Shown: positions 8,876 to 17,246, numbered from the stretch's first letter. The stretch is 64,000 bases of DNA from Streptosporangium sp. NBC_01756 (GCF_035917975.1 NZ_CP109130.1:8742001-8806000), one strand, 5' to 3'. Notes: generated by a model not told the origin, from the sequence alone. Made by a program: numbers and translations.

Positions 8876-9760
8876 TCATGGGCGGCCTCCAGGCGGAGCC
8901 GCCCGGAGATCCTCCACGCCGACCTTGGAGATGAGCCACGGACGCAGGATCGGCACGACGTGAGCGGCCTGCATGGCCCCTGTGTGGTCGAGCCCGTCCA
9001 GAACGCGCACGTCCCAGCCGAGGGTTTCGAGCTCGGCGCGTCGGCTCGTGATCGCTCCCGCCATGCTCACACGTACGTCGCCCCAGCGCTCGCCGTACTC
9101 TATTTCGTCCGCCGAACCCACGAAACACAGGCGCGGGCAGCTGATCCGCGTCTGGGCGGATCGGTCGTCGAACCCCTGCAACGCTTGGTACAGCGTGACG
9201 AACTGCTGGGTCTGGGCTCGTGTCATCGACACCTCCACCGACGACCAGTCGCCGGGCTCGTTCGGTGTCTTCGGGGTCGTGGGGGCGCTCTCGGCGGCGA
9301 CCGACATCTCATGGGTCGCCATGGTCACGCGCAGCATCTCCCCGTACGGCCCGCCGACCGGCGGGAAGCCGCCCATCACGAGCGCCGAGAGACGGCCGGT
9401 CCGGATCGCGAGCTGAAGCCCGCTCAGCGCGAGCCAGGAGTATCCGTAGTAGGCGAACCGGTCGGCCCCCACGGCGTCGGCCACGGCGAGCAGGTCGCCG
9501 GTGACGTTGTCGGGCGTCAGCGTGTCCGGTTTGGGGGTGCCCAGGACGTGGCCCTCATAGTCGAAGGCGACCACCTGGAACACGTCGCTGAGGCCTTCGA
9601 TGAGGGAGTGTCCCAGGGCCGGATCGGCACCCCACTTCCGCATCTCGTCAGCCTGGGGTCCTTCGACCGGACGTGGATTGACCGGGAGCAGCAGAGTGGG
9701 GCCGGCACCGCGGACCTCCACGTCGATCGTGGCTCCGTCATGCAGTTTCGCTTCGGGCAT
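8876..9760 (-). CDS. alpha/beta hydrolase
   Basis: 294 residues from ATG 9760 (the frame extends further upstream, but MPEAKLHDGATIDVEV is the normal beginning of the fold). The nucleophile elbow reads YYGYSWLALSG, so the canonical G-x-S-x-G ends in Leu instead of Gly. The C-terminal GLDHTGAM supplies the catalytic His region and CPRLCFVGSADEIEY the acid region. The substrate is unknown. A long inverted repeat lies about 40-100 bp upstream, and a divergently regulated TetR gene follows on the same strand further upstream. Confidence 0.8.
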   Translation of the reverse strand: MPEAKLHDGATIDVEVRGAGPTLLLPVNPRPVEGPQADEMRKWGADPALGHSLIEGLSDVFQVVAFDYEGHVLGTPKPDTLTPDNVTGDLLAVADAVGADRFAYYGYSWLALSGLQLAIRTGRLSALVMGGFPPVGGPYGEMLRVTMATHEMSVAAESAPTTPKTPNEPGDWSSVEVSMTRAQTQQFVTLYQALQGFDDRSAQTRISCPRLCFVGSADEIEYGERWGDVRVSMAGAITSRRAELETLGWDVRVLDGLDHTGAMQAAHVVPILRPWLISKVGVEDLRAAPPGGRP

Positions 9761-9796
9761 CGAATCCGTCTCCAGCGTTTCACCATTGGCAGCGAA

Positions 9797-9857
9797 CAAC
9801 TCTTTAGGCTGTAAACCAACAGCCTGGGACAAAGATAGCTTATGTCGTAAAGAGTTG
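9797..9857 (-). promoter_or_regulatory. inverted repeat upstream of the alpha/beta hydrolase
   Basis: CAACTCTTTA (9797-9806) is repeated as its exact reverse complement TAAAGAGTTG (9848-9857). Nested inside, AGGCTG (9806-9811) pairs with CAGCCT (9820-9825). The AT-rich arms stand out in this DNA and lie in the hydrolase promoter region, so a regulator site is likely, perhaps for the TetR encoded upstream. Confidence 0.5.
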
Positions 9858-9889
9858 AGCCGAGAGGACTCTCCGCCGCCTGAAGCGCG

Positions 9890-10717
9890 TCACCCCGGCC
9901 CCGGTCCCCCGGCCCTGCTCACGGCCGCCTCGATCCCGTCAAGCAGGACGGTGAGCCCGACCCTGAAAGTCTCCTTCGCCTCTCGCTCCAGATAGGGCAC
10001 CCCCTCCTCCTCTTCCTCCTCGTCCGCGAGCCGGGACGCCCCCTCGTTCTCCAGCCAGGTCACCATCGGGAACCGCTCGGCGAAGTCGGGGGCGACCTCC
10101 TTCAGCAGAGCCGAACGGGCGTGCCACCACTCCTCATCGGACACCCCTGTCGCCGCCGGGGCCTGCCGGGTCTCCGCGACCGTCTGCGCCGCCCCCCGCA
10201 CGAAGTGGAACAGTGTCCCGACGACGCGCCGCAGCACGCCGGCCTCCAGCCCGGTCGCGCGCAGGACGGTCAGCACCGTCTCGAGCATGACGTACTCGTT
10301 GGGGCCCAGCGCCGGCCGGGCCTGCGACACCTGCAGCACCCACGGGTGCCGCAGGTAGAACGCCCAGGCATCCCAGGCCCAGGACGTCACGGCCGCCCGC
10401 CACCCCGCGGCCGGCTCGTAGCCGGTGGGCAGCTCGGCGTGGGCGCGGTCGTACATCAGGTCGACCAGTTCGCCCTTGCTGGGCACGTAGGTGTACAGGG
10501 CCATGCCCGTACGGCCGAGCCGTTCGCCCACCGCGCGCATGGACAGCGCCGCCATCCCCTGCTCATCGGCGACGGCGATCGCCGCGTCCACGATCACGTC
10601 CACACTCAGCCCGGGCCGGGGCCCCGGAGCGCTGCGCGTCGCCTCCCGCCCCGGGGTGCGCCACAGCAGGGCCATCGAACGGCGCACGTCACCCTGTCCG
10701 GCGAATACGGCCAACAC
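9890..10717 (-). CDS. TetR family regulator with tetracycline-repressor-type C-terminal domain
   Basis: 275 residues. The HTH is at about residues 35-85 (ALSMRAVGERLGRTGMALYT followed by YVPSKGELVDLMYD), then a long TetR_C_1-like ligand domain. An acidic run (EEEEEE) lies about 45 residues from the end. The GTG start is favoured by AAGGGG five bases upstream. The likely targets are the alpha/beta hydrolase 130 bp downstream on the same strand, and its own promoter. Confidence 0.85.
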   Translation of the reverse strand: MLAVFAGQGDVRRSMALLWRTPGREATRSAPGPRPGLSVDVIVDAAIAVADEQGMAALSMRAVGERLGRTGMALYTYVPSKGELVDLMYDRAHAELPTGYEPAAGWRAAVTSWAWDAWAFYLRHPWVLQVSQARPALGPNEYVMLETVLTVLRATGLEAGVLRRVVGTLFHFVRGAAQTVAETRQAPAATGVSDEEWWHARSALLKEVAPDFAERFPMVTWLENEGASRLADEEEEEEGVPYLEREAKETFRVGLTVLLDGIEAAVSRAGGPGPG

Positions 10718-10724
10718 AGAACCC

Positions 10725-10775
10725 CTTATGCTATAAACTAATAATGGATAAGCAGCTGTTTATGGCTTAAGAATA
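10725..10775 (-). promoter_or_regulatory. AT-rich dyad in front of the TetR gene
   Basis: CTATAAAC and GTTTATGG face each other about 20 bp apart in a markedly AT-rich stretch between the TetR gene and the Lrp gene. It is a plausible autoregulatory TetR operator. Confidence 0.4.
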
Positions 10776-10870
10776 TCAGTGGGGCTTATCGGGTTCCGGT
10801 CTGCGGAGCACGGGCCGTGCCTTCCGCCGTCGGACCGCAAAAAGAACCAGGGGCTCGCGTGCGACCCTCG

Positions 10871-11329
10871 TCAGCTCTCCGGCTGCGGTTCCCGGGGGCC
10901 GCGGTAGGGCAGCGTCTGGCTGTAGACCAGGTTGGTGGTGGTGCTGCCGAACTGGGCCAGCTCGTTGATGAGCCGCTCGAGGTGGGCCATGGAGGTCGCG
11001 GCCACCTTCAGCAGGTAGCAGTCGTCGCCGGTGGTCCGCAGGCATTCCAGGATCTCTGAGCGCTCATCGAGCAGCCGGTGCAGTGGCTGATGCTGGCTGC
11101 CCGGATACTTCAGACGCACCACGGCGAGCACCGCGAAACCGGCCTTCACCAGGTCGACGCCGGCCCGGTAGCCGGTGATGACGCCCATCGCCTCCAGTCG
11201 TTTGACCCGTTCGGTCGTCGCTGAGGCACTGAGGCTCACCCGTCGCCCCAGTTCGGTGAGTGGGACACGGCCGTCTTGTTGGAGTTCGGCCAGGATCGAC
11301 CAGTCGGTGGCATCAAGACTCTCGGTCAT
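10871..11329 (-). CDS. Lrp/AsnC family transcriptional regulator
   Basis: 152 residues from ATG 11329. The N-terminal HTH is LDATDWSILAELQQDGRVPL then TELGRRVSLSASATTERVKR; the C-terminal RAM/AsnC ligand domain is VLAVVRLKYPG to QTLPYRG. The frame is open much further upstream, but that extension shadows the divergent gene. It is divergent from the F420 oxidoreductase operon (start 11423) and likely controls it in response to an amino acid or related metabolite. Confidence 0.9.
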   Translation of the reverse strand: MTESLDATDWSILAELQQDGRVPLTELGRRVSLSASATTERVKRLEAMGVITGYRAGVDLVKAGFAVLAVVRLKYPGSQHQPLHRLLDERSEILECLRTTGDDCYLLKVAATSMAHLERLINELAQFGSTTTNLVYSQTLPYRGPREPQPES

Positions 11330-11422
11330 ATGGCAAAGATACCGGCAGATTCGCGGCTTATTCCGCCGCATGCCGGGAAAACTCTCTTCCGATCGCTGGT
11401 GCGTGCTGGATAGCATGAACTG

Positions 11423-12292
11423 GTGCAAATAGGAGTAAACGTCCCGAACTTCGGCCCGGGCACCGATCCCGGCGTGCTGCGCGACTGGGCGCAGACCGTG
11501 GAGGGTCTGGGTTTCGATCTGCTGATGGTCTCCGACCATGTCGCGGTGACGCCCGATGTCGCCGAGCAGTATCCGGCACCTTTCTACGAACCCTTCACGA
11601 CCCTGTCCTGGCTGGCCGGCATCACCCACCGGGTCCGGCTGGGGACCACGGTGCTCATCGTGCCGTACCGGCATCCGCTGCTGGTCGCCCGTATGGCGGC
11701 CAACCTCAACCAGCTCAGCGGGGGACGGCTGGTTCTCGGTGTGGGCGTCGGCTGGGCCCGGCAGGAGTTCGACGCGCTCGGCGTCCCGTTCCAGCAGCGC
11801 GGGAAGCTGACCGACGATCACCTGCAGGCGATCCGCGCCGCCTGGGACGACGACGAGGACTACCGTAGCGGGCAGATCCCGTTCTGGATCGGTGGCAACA
11901 GCGACGCCGGCATACGCCGGGCGGTGCGGCTCGGCGAGGCGTGGCATCCGCTGCGGCGCACCCTTCCCTGGCTGCGTGAGGCGCCGGGACGGGTGAAGGC
12001 CATTGCCGATGAGCAGCGCCGGCCGGTGCCCGCCTTCGTTCCCCGCATCGCTCTGCGACTCACCGACTCACCGGTCACCGGCCCCGAGCGGCTCGCCGGC
12101 GAGGGCACGATCGAGCAGGTCCTCGACGACCTCGAACAACTGCGCCTGCTGGGTGCGGACACGGTCGTACTCGACCCGTTCAACGGCGATCCCCGCGAGA
12201 CCTGTCACCCGCAGGTGGCATGGCAGGCGCTCGCGACCGTGGCCGCCCACCGAGACCTGGACACGCATCACACACAGACGGAGCGACAGTGA
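11423..12292 (+). CDS. LLM class F420-dependent oxidoreductase
   Basis: 289 residues with a luciferase-like TIM barrel. Family signatures are GVNVPNFGPGTDPGVLRDWA, LLMVSDHVAV, HRVRLGTTVLIVPYRHPLL, QLSGGRLVLGVGVGWARQEF and IPFWIGGNS. The enzyme probably uses cofactor F420 (or FMN); the substrate is unknown. The GTG start is followed immediately by the barrel's first strand. Its TGA overlaps the GTG of the deaminase gene, so the two are translationally coupled. Confidence 0.88.
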   Translation: MQIGVNVPNFGPGTDPGVLRDWAQTVEGLGFDLLMVSDHVAVTPDVAEQYPAPFYEPFTTLSWLAGITHRVRLGTTVLIVPYRHPLLVARMAANLNQLSGGRLVLGVGVGWARQEFDALGVPFQQRGKLTDDHLQAIRAAWDDDEDYRSGQIPFWIGGNSDAGIRRAVRLGEAWHPLRRTLPWLREAPGRVKAIADEQRRPVPAFVPRIALRLTDSPVTGPERLAGEGTIEQVLDDLEQLRLLGADTVVLDPFNGDPRETCHPQVAWQALATVAAHRDLDTHHTQTERQ

Positions 12293-12714
12293 CACACGAC
12301 GACGAGAACTTTCTCCGCAGGGCCATCGACCTTGCCGCCAAGGCTCGGGCGACTGGAGACGCGCCATTCGGATCACTGCTGGTAGGCCCGGACGGCAGTG
12401 TGCTCGCCGAAGAGCACAACACGGTTCTGTCCGACGCCGACATCAGCGCCCATCCCGAGCTGAAGCTGGCCAAATGGGCGGCCCGCGAACTCGACCCCGC
12501 CACGGCGGCCGCCACCACCATGTACACCAGTTGCCAGCCCTGCGGCATGTGCGCGGGCGCCATCGAGCGATCCGGCCTCGGCGGCGTCGTGTTCGCCCTC
12601 TCCACCGAACAGCTCACCGGCCTCAAGCCGCCCGTCGCCGCTGCCGATGTGCGCCAGGAGGGCCCAGCGCTGTTCGACGAGGCGCGGATCCCCGTTGAGG
12701 GTTACTACCACTGA
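12289..12714 (+). CDS. cytidine/deoxycytidylate deaminase-family protein
   Basis: 141 residues. The zinc site is visible: HPELKLAKWA (His and catalytic Glu; HPE in place of the more common HAE) and TSCQPCGMC (two Cys ligands). The size and order fit guanine/cytosine/tRNA-adenosine deaminase-like proteins; the exact base is unknown. The GTG at 12289 overlaps the stop of the oxidoreductase, a GTGA coupling. A strong hairpin follows the stop. Confidence 0.85.
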   Translation: MTHDDENFLRRAIDLAAKARATGDAPFGSLLVGPDGSVLAEEHNTVLSDADISAHPELKLAKWAARELDPATAAATTMYTSCQPCGMCAGAIERSGLGGVVFALSTEQLTGLKPPVAAADVRQEGPALFDEARIPVEGYYH

Positions 12715-12727
12715 TCCCCCGCAGCCG

Positions 12728-12780
12728 GACGGTTCCGGGTGACGGGGCGGCCGACGGCCGCGCAGCCACCCGGAACCGTC
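12728..12780. terminator. strong bidirectional hairpin
   Basis: Fourteen-base arms at 12728-12741 and 12767-12780 are exact reverse complements (core GGTTCCGGGTG / CACCCGGAACC). The loop itself holds GCGGCC-GAC-GGCCGC. It lies 13 bp after the deaminase stop, between convergent genes. Confidence 0.7.
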
Positions 12781-12935
12781 GGTGAGCAGACCGCCCAGCA
12801 GGATCCCACGGACCGAGGCGGTACCGGTCGGTGTCCCCCGTAGCCCTGCCCGGCGTGGCCGCCTTCGCGCAGGGCTGCGGCGGTGACCTCGCCGATGCCG
12901 GCCGCGAGGAGGTGGAGAGTGGCCGTGGCCCGGCG

Positions 12936-14258
12936 TCAGTTGGCAGCGGTATCGATGGGAGCCGACGCCGCGGCGGCAGAAGCACGGCGATGCACTCGGG
13001 CGAGGACAAGCAGCATCACCACGCAGAGCACGGCGACGACGGCGGCGAAGCACTGCACGGCGGCGAGAAGTCCGACAGCGGTGGCGAGGAAGCCGACGCC
13101 GATGACCGGCAGGCCGACGCCGAGGTAGATGATCACGTAGAAGCTGGACAGGACGCCGGCATGGCGATCGGCTGGGGCGGCCTGGTTGACCGCGGTGAGG
13201 CCGCCGAGGAACGCAAGTCCCTGGCCGATGCCGCCGATCATGGTTGCGAGAAGCAGCAATGGCAGCGAGGACAGACCGCCCGCGAGGGCCAGCAGTACCA
13301 GTCCGGCGGCCAGGAGGGGGAGGCCAACCAGCTCTAGGATCCGGGCCCGCTTGCCGTAGCCGAGGAGTTGGGCGAGCGCGGAGCAGAGCAGCATCAGCGC
13401 CACGGCTGCACCGCCCAGAAGCAGGTTCTTACTGCCTGAGAGAGTGGCGACGTAAGTGGGGATGAGGGCGAGGAAGAGCCCGACCACGGCGAACGCGAGA
13501 AAGCTCGCCGTCCCGCTGGTCGCGAAGGTTGCCCGCATCGAGGCGGGGATCTCGGAGCGGCGGGGGCGCCACCGGGCTCTTGAAGATGCCGTCGGCAGCG
13601 CCATGATGGCGGCCGCCGCCGGAACCAGCAGCACGATCTCCACCGCGAACGGCAGGACATCCGGTGCCGGGGCGTACTGGGCGAGCAGCCCGGCCAGCAC
13701 GGGCCCGAGGCCGAGGCCGCCCACGGAAGCCATGGTGGACACCAGCGCCGCCTTGCGGCGGTTACCGGTCGGCTCCAGCTCTGTCAGCGCCGCGGTCAAC
13801 GGCCCCGAGGCCGCGCCGAGCGCCAAGCCCTGCAGGACACGGGCGGCGAACAGCCACCCGGTGCCCGCTGCCAGGGCGAAGACCAGCGATCCCAGCGCGG
13901 CCAGTGCCACCGCGGGCAGCAGCACGCCGCGCCGGCCGACCACATCCGACAGCGGACCGGCTACCAGCAGTGAAGGGATCAGCACGGCCGCGTACGCAGC
14001 GAAGATCAGCGTGACGATCAGAGGGGAGAAGCCGAATCTCACCTCATAGCCCCGATACAACGGCGTCGGCAGATTCGTGCCGGTGAGCAGGATCAGCAGA
14101 GCGTACGCCGCAGCCCAGAACCTCCACGGCCCCTTTGAAACGGGCGACCCGGCAAGGTCCGTGTCCAGCGGGCCGGAACGTTCCGGACGGTGGTCACGGT
14201 GTAGCGGCCGACCGCGGTGCGCGTCGGCGAGGCGATCAAGAGGCATCGGTTCCTCCAT
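12936..14258 (-). CDS. MFS transporter (drug exporter-like, 12 TM)
   Basis: 440 residues from ATG 14258. After a 45-residue polar lead come about twelve hydrophobic helices; the MFS motif is in the loop after TM2 (GPLSDVVGRRGVLLPAV) and motif C-like glycines are in SVGGLGLGPVLAGLL. Homologous exporters move drugs or metabolites by proton antiport. It is divergent from ArsR across two tandem dyads, so it is very probably ArsR-repressed. Confidence 0.88.
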   Translation of the reverse strand: MEEPMPLDRLADAHRGRPLHRDHRPERSGPLDTDLAGSPVSKGPWRFWAAAYALLILLTGTNLPTPLYRGYEVRFGFSPLIVTLIFAAYAAVLIPSLLVAGPLSDVVGRRGVLLPAVALAALGSLVFALAAGTGWLFAARVLQGLALGAASGPLTAALTELEPTGNRRKAALVSTMASVGGLGLGPVLAGLLAQYAPAPDVLPFAVEIVLLVPAAAAIMALPTASSRARWRPRRSEIPASMRATFATSGTASFLAFAVVGLFLALIPTYVATLSGSKNLLLGGAAVALMLLCSALAQLLGYGKRARILELVGLPLLAAGLVLLALAGGLSSLPLLLLATMIGGIGQGLAFLGGLTAVNQAAPADRHAGVLSSFYVIIYLGVGLPVIGVGFLATAVGLLAAVQCFAAVVAVLCVVMLLVLARVHRRASAAAASAPIDTAAN

Positions 14259-14264
14259 GCAATC

Positions 14265-14285
14265 ATGTTCGATTTTTCCGAACAT
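14265..14285. promoter_or_regulatory. ArsR operator dyad 1
   Basis: A 21-bp dyad beginning ATGTTCG and ending CCGAACAT, located just upstream of the MFS start. It is a near copy of the next dyad five bases away. Confidence 0.7.
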
Positions 14286-14290
14286 AGCAG

Positions 14291-14311
14291 ATGTTCGGAA
14301 ACGTCGAACAT
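14291..14311. promoter_or_regulatory. ArsR operator dyad 2
   Basis: A 21-bp dyad, ATGTTCGGAAACG then TCGAACAT, located 19 bp upstream of the ArsR ATG. With dyad 1 it forms a tandem pair covering the divergent promoters. Confidence 0.7.
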
Positions 14312-14329
14312 CTTCGCTACCATGAAGGC

Positions 14330-14674
14330 ATGGCCAGCCGTACCGCGACCGAACTCGTCCATCCCGACCCCGCTGGGCTGCGGTTCACCGCCGTACTGGC
14401 CGCCTTGAGCGACCCGGTGCGGCTGGCCATCGTCGCCCGGCTCGCCGACGTCGAACCCGACGGCGAACTGGCGTGCACGACGTTCGCACTTCCAGTCAGC
14501 AAGTCCACCCAAAGCGGCCACTTCAAGGTCCTGCGGGAAGCCGGCGTGATCCACCAGAGAGATGAGGGAACCCGGCGGTTGAACCGGCTGCGCCGCGACG
14601 CCCTGGACGCTCGCTTCCCCGGCCTGCTCGACCTCGCCATCCCGCAAGGGCATGACGTGCTCGCCGGGTGGTGA
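14330..14674 (+). CDS. ArsR family transcriptional regulator
   Basis: 114 residues from ATG 14330. The winged HTH runs through ALSDPVRLAIVARLAD and SKSTQSGHFKVLREAGVIHQ then RDEGTRRLNRLRRDALDARF. There is no obvious metal-binding Cys cluster (one Cys in ELACTTF), so it may respond to a non-metal signal. An earlier in-frame ATG at 14291 falls inside operator dyad 2 and is unlikely. It is divergent from the MFS exporter, its probable target. Confidence 0.88.
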   Translation: MASRTATELVHPDPAGLRFTAVLAALSDPVRLAIVARLADVEPDGELACTTFALPVSKSTQSGHFKVLREAGVIHQRDEGTRRLNRLRRDALDARFPGLLDLAIPQGHDVLAGW

Positions 14675-14774
14675 CCGCAGCCGCGTCGCAGACAATGCGC
14701 TGTCATCTGTGCCGTCCTTGGTCACGGCCTACGGCAGTCTCCTCCCGGAGATGCGTGAAACGGCCCCGTTATCT

Positions 14775-14941
14775 GCGGCAGGCAAGGAGGTCCCGTTGGG
14801 GACCGTCGTCGAACTCCGATCCGACCCGTTGGAGCTCAAAGCCAAGTCGAGGCACAAGAAGCCGGAGAACGTGAAGCGGTACTTCAAGCCTTTCCCGCAG
14901 GCGATGCGCGAGCTCGCCAGCCTGCTCGCCCCGGGGCCGAC
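14775..14941 (+). pseudogene. tyrosine recombinase C-terminal remnant
   Basis: One frame gives AKSRHKKPENVKRYFKP followed by MRELASLLAPG. This resembles the C-terminal tail, with the active-site region tyrosine in the RYF position, of a set of actinomycete site-specific recombinases. The upstream catalytic domain is absent. It is a decayed fragment, not an expressed gene. I rely on memory of the family here. Confidence 0.45.
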
Positions 14942-15058
14942 CGGTGCTGATCAGCGCGCCGCATCCCGTTTGGGGCCGGTGACACGTTCGTCAATGGCAC
15001 CCGTATTCAACTGGCCGCCTGGCGAACGTAGTCAACCGGACTGCGATTGGCTATAGTT

Positions 15059-15070
15059 AGTCAGGTGACT
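15059..15070 (+). promoter_or_regulatory. TetR autoregulatory dyad
   Basis: AGTCAGGTGACT is a perfect dyad (AGTCA / TGACT) overlapping the GTG start, with AT-rich TATAGTTAG just before it. A repressor bound here would block its own transcription. Confidence 0.5.
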
Positions 15071-15688
15071 GACTCGAAGAAGGGCGATCGTGTCCCGGTC
15101 ATTACGAAGCGGGGCAAGCGGGAGCGGCTGACGGCCGCCGCAGTGAAAATGCTGCACGAGCAGGGCGTGGAGAAGACAACGCTCGCCGACATCGCGCAGG
15201 CGGCCGACGTTCCCGTGGGCAACGTCTACTACTACTTCAAGACCAAGGACGACCTCGTCGAGGCGGCCATCGGCGCGCACGCGCAGAGCCTCCAGGCAAT
15301 GATCGCTTCACTCGACGAGTTCCCCACCCCACAGGACCGGCTGAAGACACTCATCGGCGGCTGGGTGCAGCAACGCGATCTCGCCGCCCGGTACGGCTGC
15401 CCCACCGGAACCCTGGCCTCGGAGCTCGACAAACGCGCCGGTGGTCTCGACCGCACCGTGGCCGATGTCATGCAGGTCCTGATCGACTGGACCGAGCAGC
15501 AGTTCCGTTCGATGGGCCGAAGCGACTCCCGCGACCTCGCGGTCGCCCTGATCGCCGCCTACCAGGGGATCTCGCTGCTCACCAACACCTTCCGCGACCC
15601 CGAGCTCATGGCCCGCGAAGGCGACCGGCTGGCACGCTGGATCGACTCGCTCGGCCGACCGGCAGGAGATCCTGACGACCCTGGATAG
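15065..15688 (+). CDS. TetR family transcriptional regulator
   Basis: 207 residues from GTG 15065. The HTH is at about residues 15-60 (TTLADIAQAADVPVGNVYYY, then FKTKDDLVEAAI) and the C-terminal domain is of the YxaF/LmrA type (TGTLASELDKRAGGLDR). A dyad overlaps the start. There is no intact partner gene next door: the downstream DNA is a transposase remnant, so any original target has probably been lost. Confidence 0.85.
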   Translation: MTDSKKGDRVPVITKRGKRERLTAAAVKMLHEQGVEKTTLADIAQAADVPVGNVYYYFKTKDDLVEAAIGAHAQSLQAMIASLDEFPTPQDRLKTLIGGWVQQRDLAARYGCPTGTLASELDKRAGGLDRTVADVMQVLIDWTEQQFRSMGRSDSRDLAVALIAAYQGISLLTNTFRDPELMAREGDRLARWIDSLGRPAGDPDDPG

Positions 15689-15861
15689 GTCTTTCCCTCC
15701 CCATCGGGCCGGACGTCCCCACCCCACGGTTCCGCAGTGAACCCGCCACCGCGGCCGCACGAGACATGGTGCTGGAGCCGCCACCACCGACCGCGAACTG
15801 CTGGACGCGCTGGAGTTCGTGCGCGGCGATGTGGCGGCACTCGGCTCCGAGGCCTATGCCA

Positions 15862-16052
15862 AAAAGCCGGTCGTCCCCCGTCCTCGGGCCGGCGCACCTG
15901 TTCGGGGTCGAGCTGCCACCTCGCCTCCGCAACTTCCGGGACCTGACCTTCCACCGGCCCGCGGCCGGCATCGCCCATTGACGCATTGTTCGGCGCCCCG
16001 ATCAACTGGCGCCTGATCGAGGAGCGCCGGCAGGACCTGATGTTCCGCACCG
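15862..16052 (+). pseudogene. Tn3-family transposase fragment, frameshifted
   Basis: One frame reads PAHLFGVELPPRLRNFRDLT then FHRP, stopping at 15981. A second frame continues IDALFGAPINWRLIEERRQD. Together they match the Tn3 TnpA segment of the form HLLG-ELLPRIRN--DL-FYRP ... HIDALFG---I-W-LIE-H--DLM. Two bases appear lost at the CATTGAC junction. The flanks (15689-15861 and 16053-16112) hold no gene. Confidence 0.65.
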
Positions 16053-16112
16053 ATGGGCTCGGCGATGGGCGCGAGCCCATCAGTGCCGACGGCGATCACC
16101 TGCCGGGACCCC

Positions 16113-16505
16113 TCACCGGTCGGCCGCCGCGAACTGCGCCACGCCGTCGCCGAACGACCAGTCGATCGGCTCGTTCTCGGTGATCGTGACAAGTACGTTC
16201 CGCGGTTCGGTGCCCGCGTACTCCTTGGCGAGATCGGCGATCCTGCGGTAGAGAGCCTGCTTCTGACCCGCAGTGCGTCCGGAGCGCATGGTGATGGCGA
16301 CGAACACGATGTCGTCGTCCCGGTGGATGCCGGGGTAGTCGTCGTAGCGGAGCATGTGCTGCGTGCCGTCGTGGCTGGTGAGCACCTGGAACAGGTCGTC
16401 TGGCGGGATGCCGATGGCATCGACCAGGGCGTCGTGCACGGCGCGGCCCAGGGCCTCCAACCGCTTCTCGTCTGCATGGAACGCGTCAATACGAACAAAG
16501 GGCAT
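16113..16505 (-). CDS. tautomerase superfamily protein (4-OT/MIF-like)
   Basis: 130 residues. The start is set at ATG 16505 and not the ATG one codon earlier, because the family uses the N-terminal proline exposed after Met removal as catalytic base, and here Pro directly follows (PFVRIDAFHADEKRLEALGR). The rest fits tautomerase_2-type proteins (LVDAIGIPPDDLFQVLTSHD, then DIVFVAITMRSGRTAGQKQA). The substrate is unknown. AAAGGA precedes the start. Confidence 0.85.
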   Translation of the reverse strand: MPFVRIDAFHADEKRLEALGRAVHDALVDAIGIPPDDLFQVLTSHDGTQHMLRYDDYPGIHRDDDIVFVAITMRSGRTAGQKQALYRRIADLAKEYAGTEPRNVLVTITENEPIDWSFGDGVAQFAAADR

Positions 16506-16654
16506 CATTTCGTCCTTTCAAGTTATTCGATCAGAAGTTGGTGGCCGGCGAGCAGATAGCAGGCGATGAAAGCGGCCGGCTCGGTAGCGGCGAGGTCGTC
16601 GAAGCGGCGACCGTTGTGCCCGAGGCCCGAAGCAGGAAATCCACTTCTCCCGAC

Positions 16655-17218
16655 TCAGCGGAGGTGTCCGGCAAGCAGGCCGAGCGCGCCGTCAACGGCC
16701 TGCGCGTAAGCTTCCGCGTCACCGGCGGCGCGGGCCAGCACATACCCACCCTGCAGCACCGCGACGAGCGCGGTGGCGGTGGCGGCCGGGTCGAGCGCGG
16801 TGTCGAACTCACCGTTTGCCCGTGCTTCCGTGAGGACTCCGGCAAGCCGGGTTCGCAGCCAGGTGAAGGTCTCCTCGACCGGACGGCGCAACGCGGGGTC
16901 GGCCATCACCTCAGGATCCTGGGTGAGACGGCCAACCGGGCAGCCCCGGAGAGCGTCCCGCTCCCGGCGCAGGTAAGCGATGACTCGCTGGACCGGAGTT
17001 CCAGGGCCGGAGAACTCCACCTCCGCGCGGGCGCGCAGTTCCTCGGCGCTACGGGTGATCGCGGCCAGCGCCAGATCGGGCTTGCCGCGGAAGTGGTGAT
17101 ACATGCTGCCCTGGCCCGCTCCGGATCGCTGCTGGATCGCCTTCGGCGAGGTGCCCACATATCCGCACTCCCACAGCAGCTCTCGGGTGCTCTCGATCAG
17201 TCGTTCCCTCGTGTCCAC
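16655..17218 (-). CDS. TetR family transcriptional regulator
   Basis: 187 residues from GTG 17218 (VDTRERLIESTRELLWECGY). The HTH is TSPKAIQQRSGAGQGSMYHH, then FRGKPDLALAAI, followed by a TetR_C-like domain with RGCPVGRLTQDPEVM. The frame extends upstream through the operator dyad, which argues for the later start. The target is unknown; the tautomerase lies downstream on the same strand 150 bp away. Confidence 0.83.
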   Translation of the reverse strand: MDTRERLIESTRELLWECGYVGTSPKAIQQRSGAGQGSMYHHFRGKPDLALAAITRSAEELRARAEVEFSGPGTPVQRVIAYLRRERDALRGCPVGRLTQDPEVMADPALRRPVEETFTWLRTRLAGVLTEARANGEFDTALDPAATATALVAVLQGGYVLARAAGDAEAYAQAVDGALGLLAGHLR

Positions 17219-17228
17219 GATCGTCACC

Positions 17229-17246
17229 GTACATACCAGTAGGTAC
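17229..17246 (-). promoter_or_regulatory. TetR operator dyad
   Basis: GTACATACCAGTAGGTAC is symmetric at 14 of 18 positions and lies 11 bp upstream of the TetR start, as in autorepressed TetR genes. Confidence 0.55.

Noticed and set aside
16505..16508. tautomerase start one codon upstream
   Set aside because: It would leave Met-Met-Pro and bury the catalytic proline; ATG 16505 gives Met-Pro.
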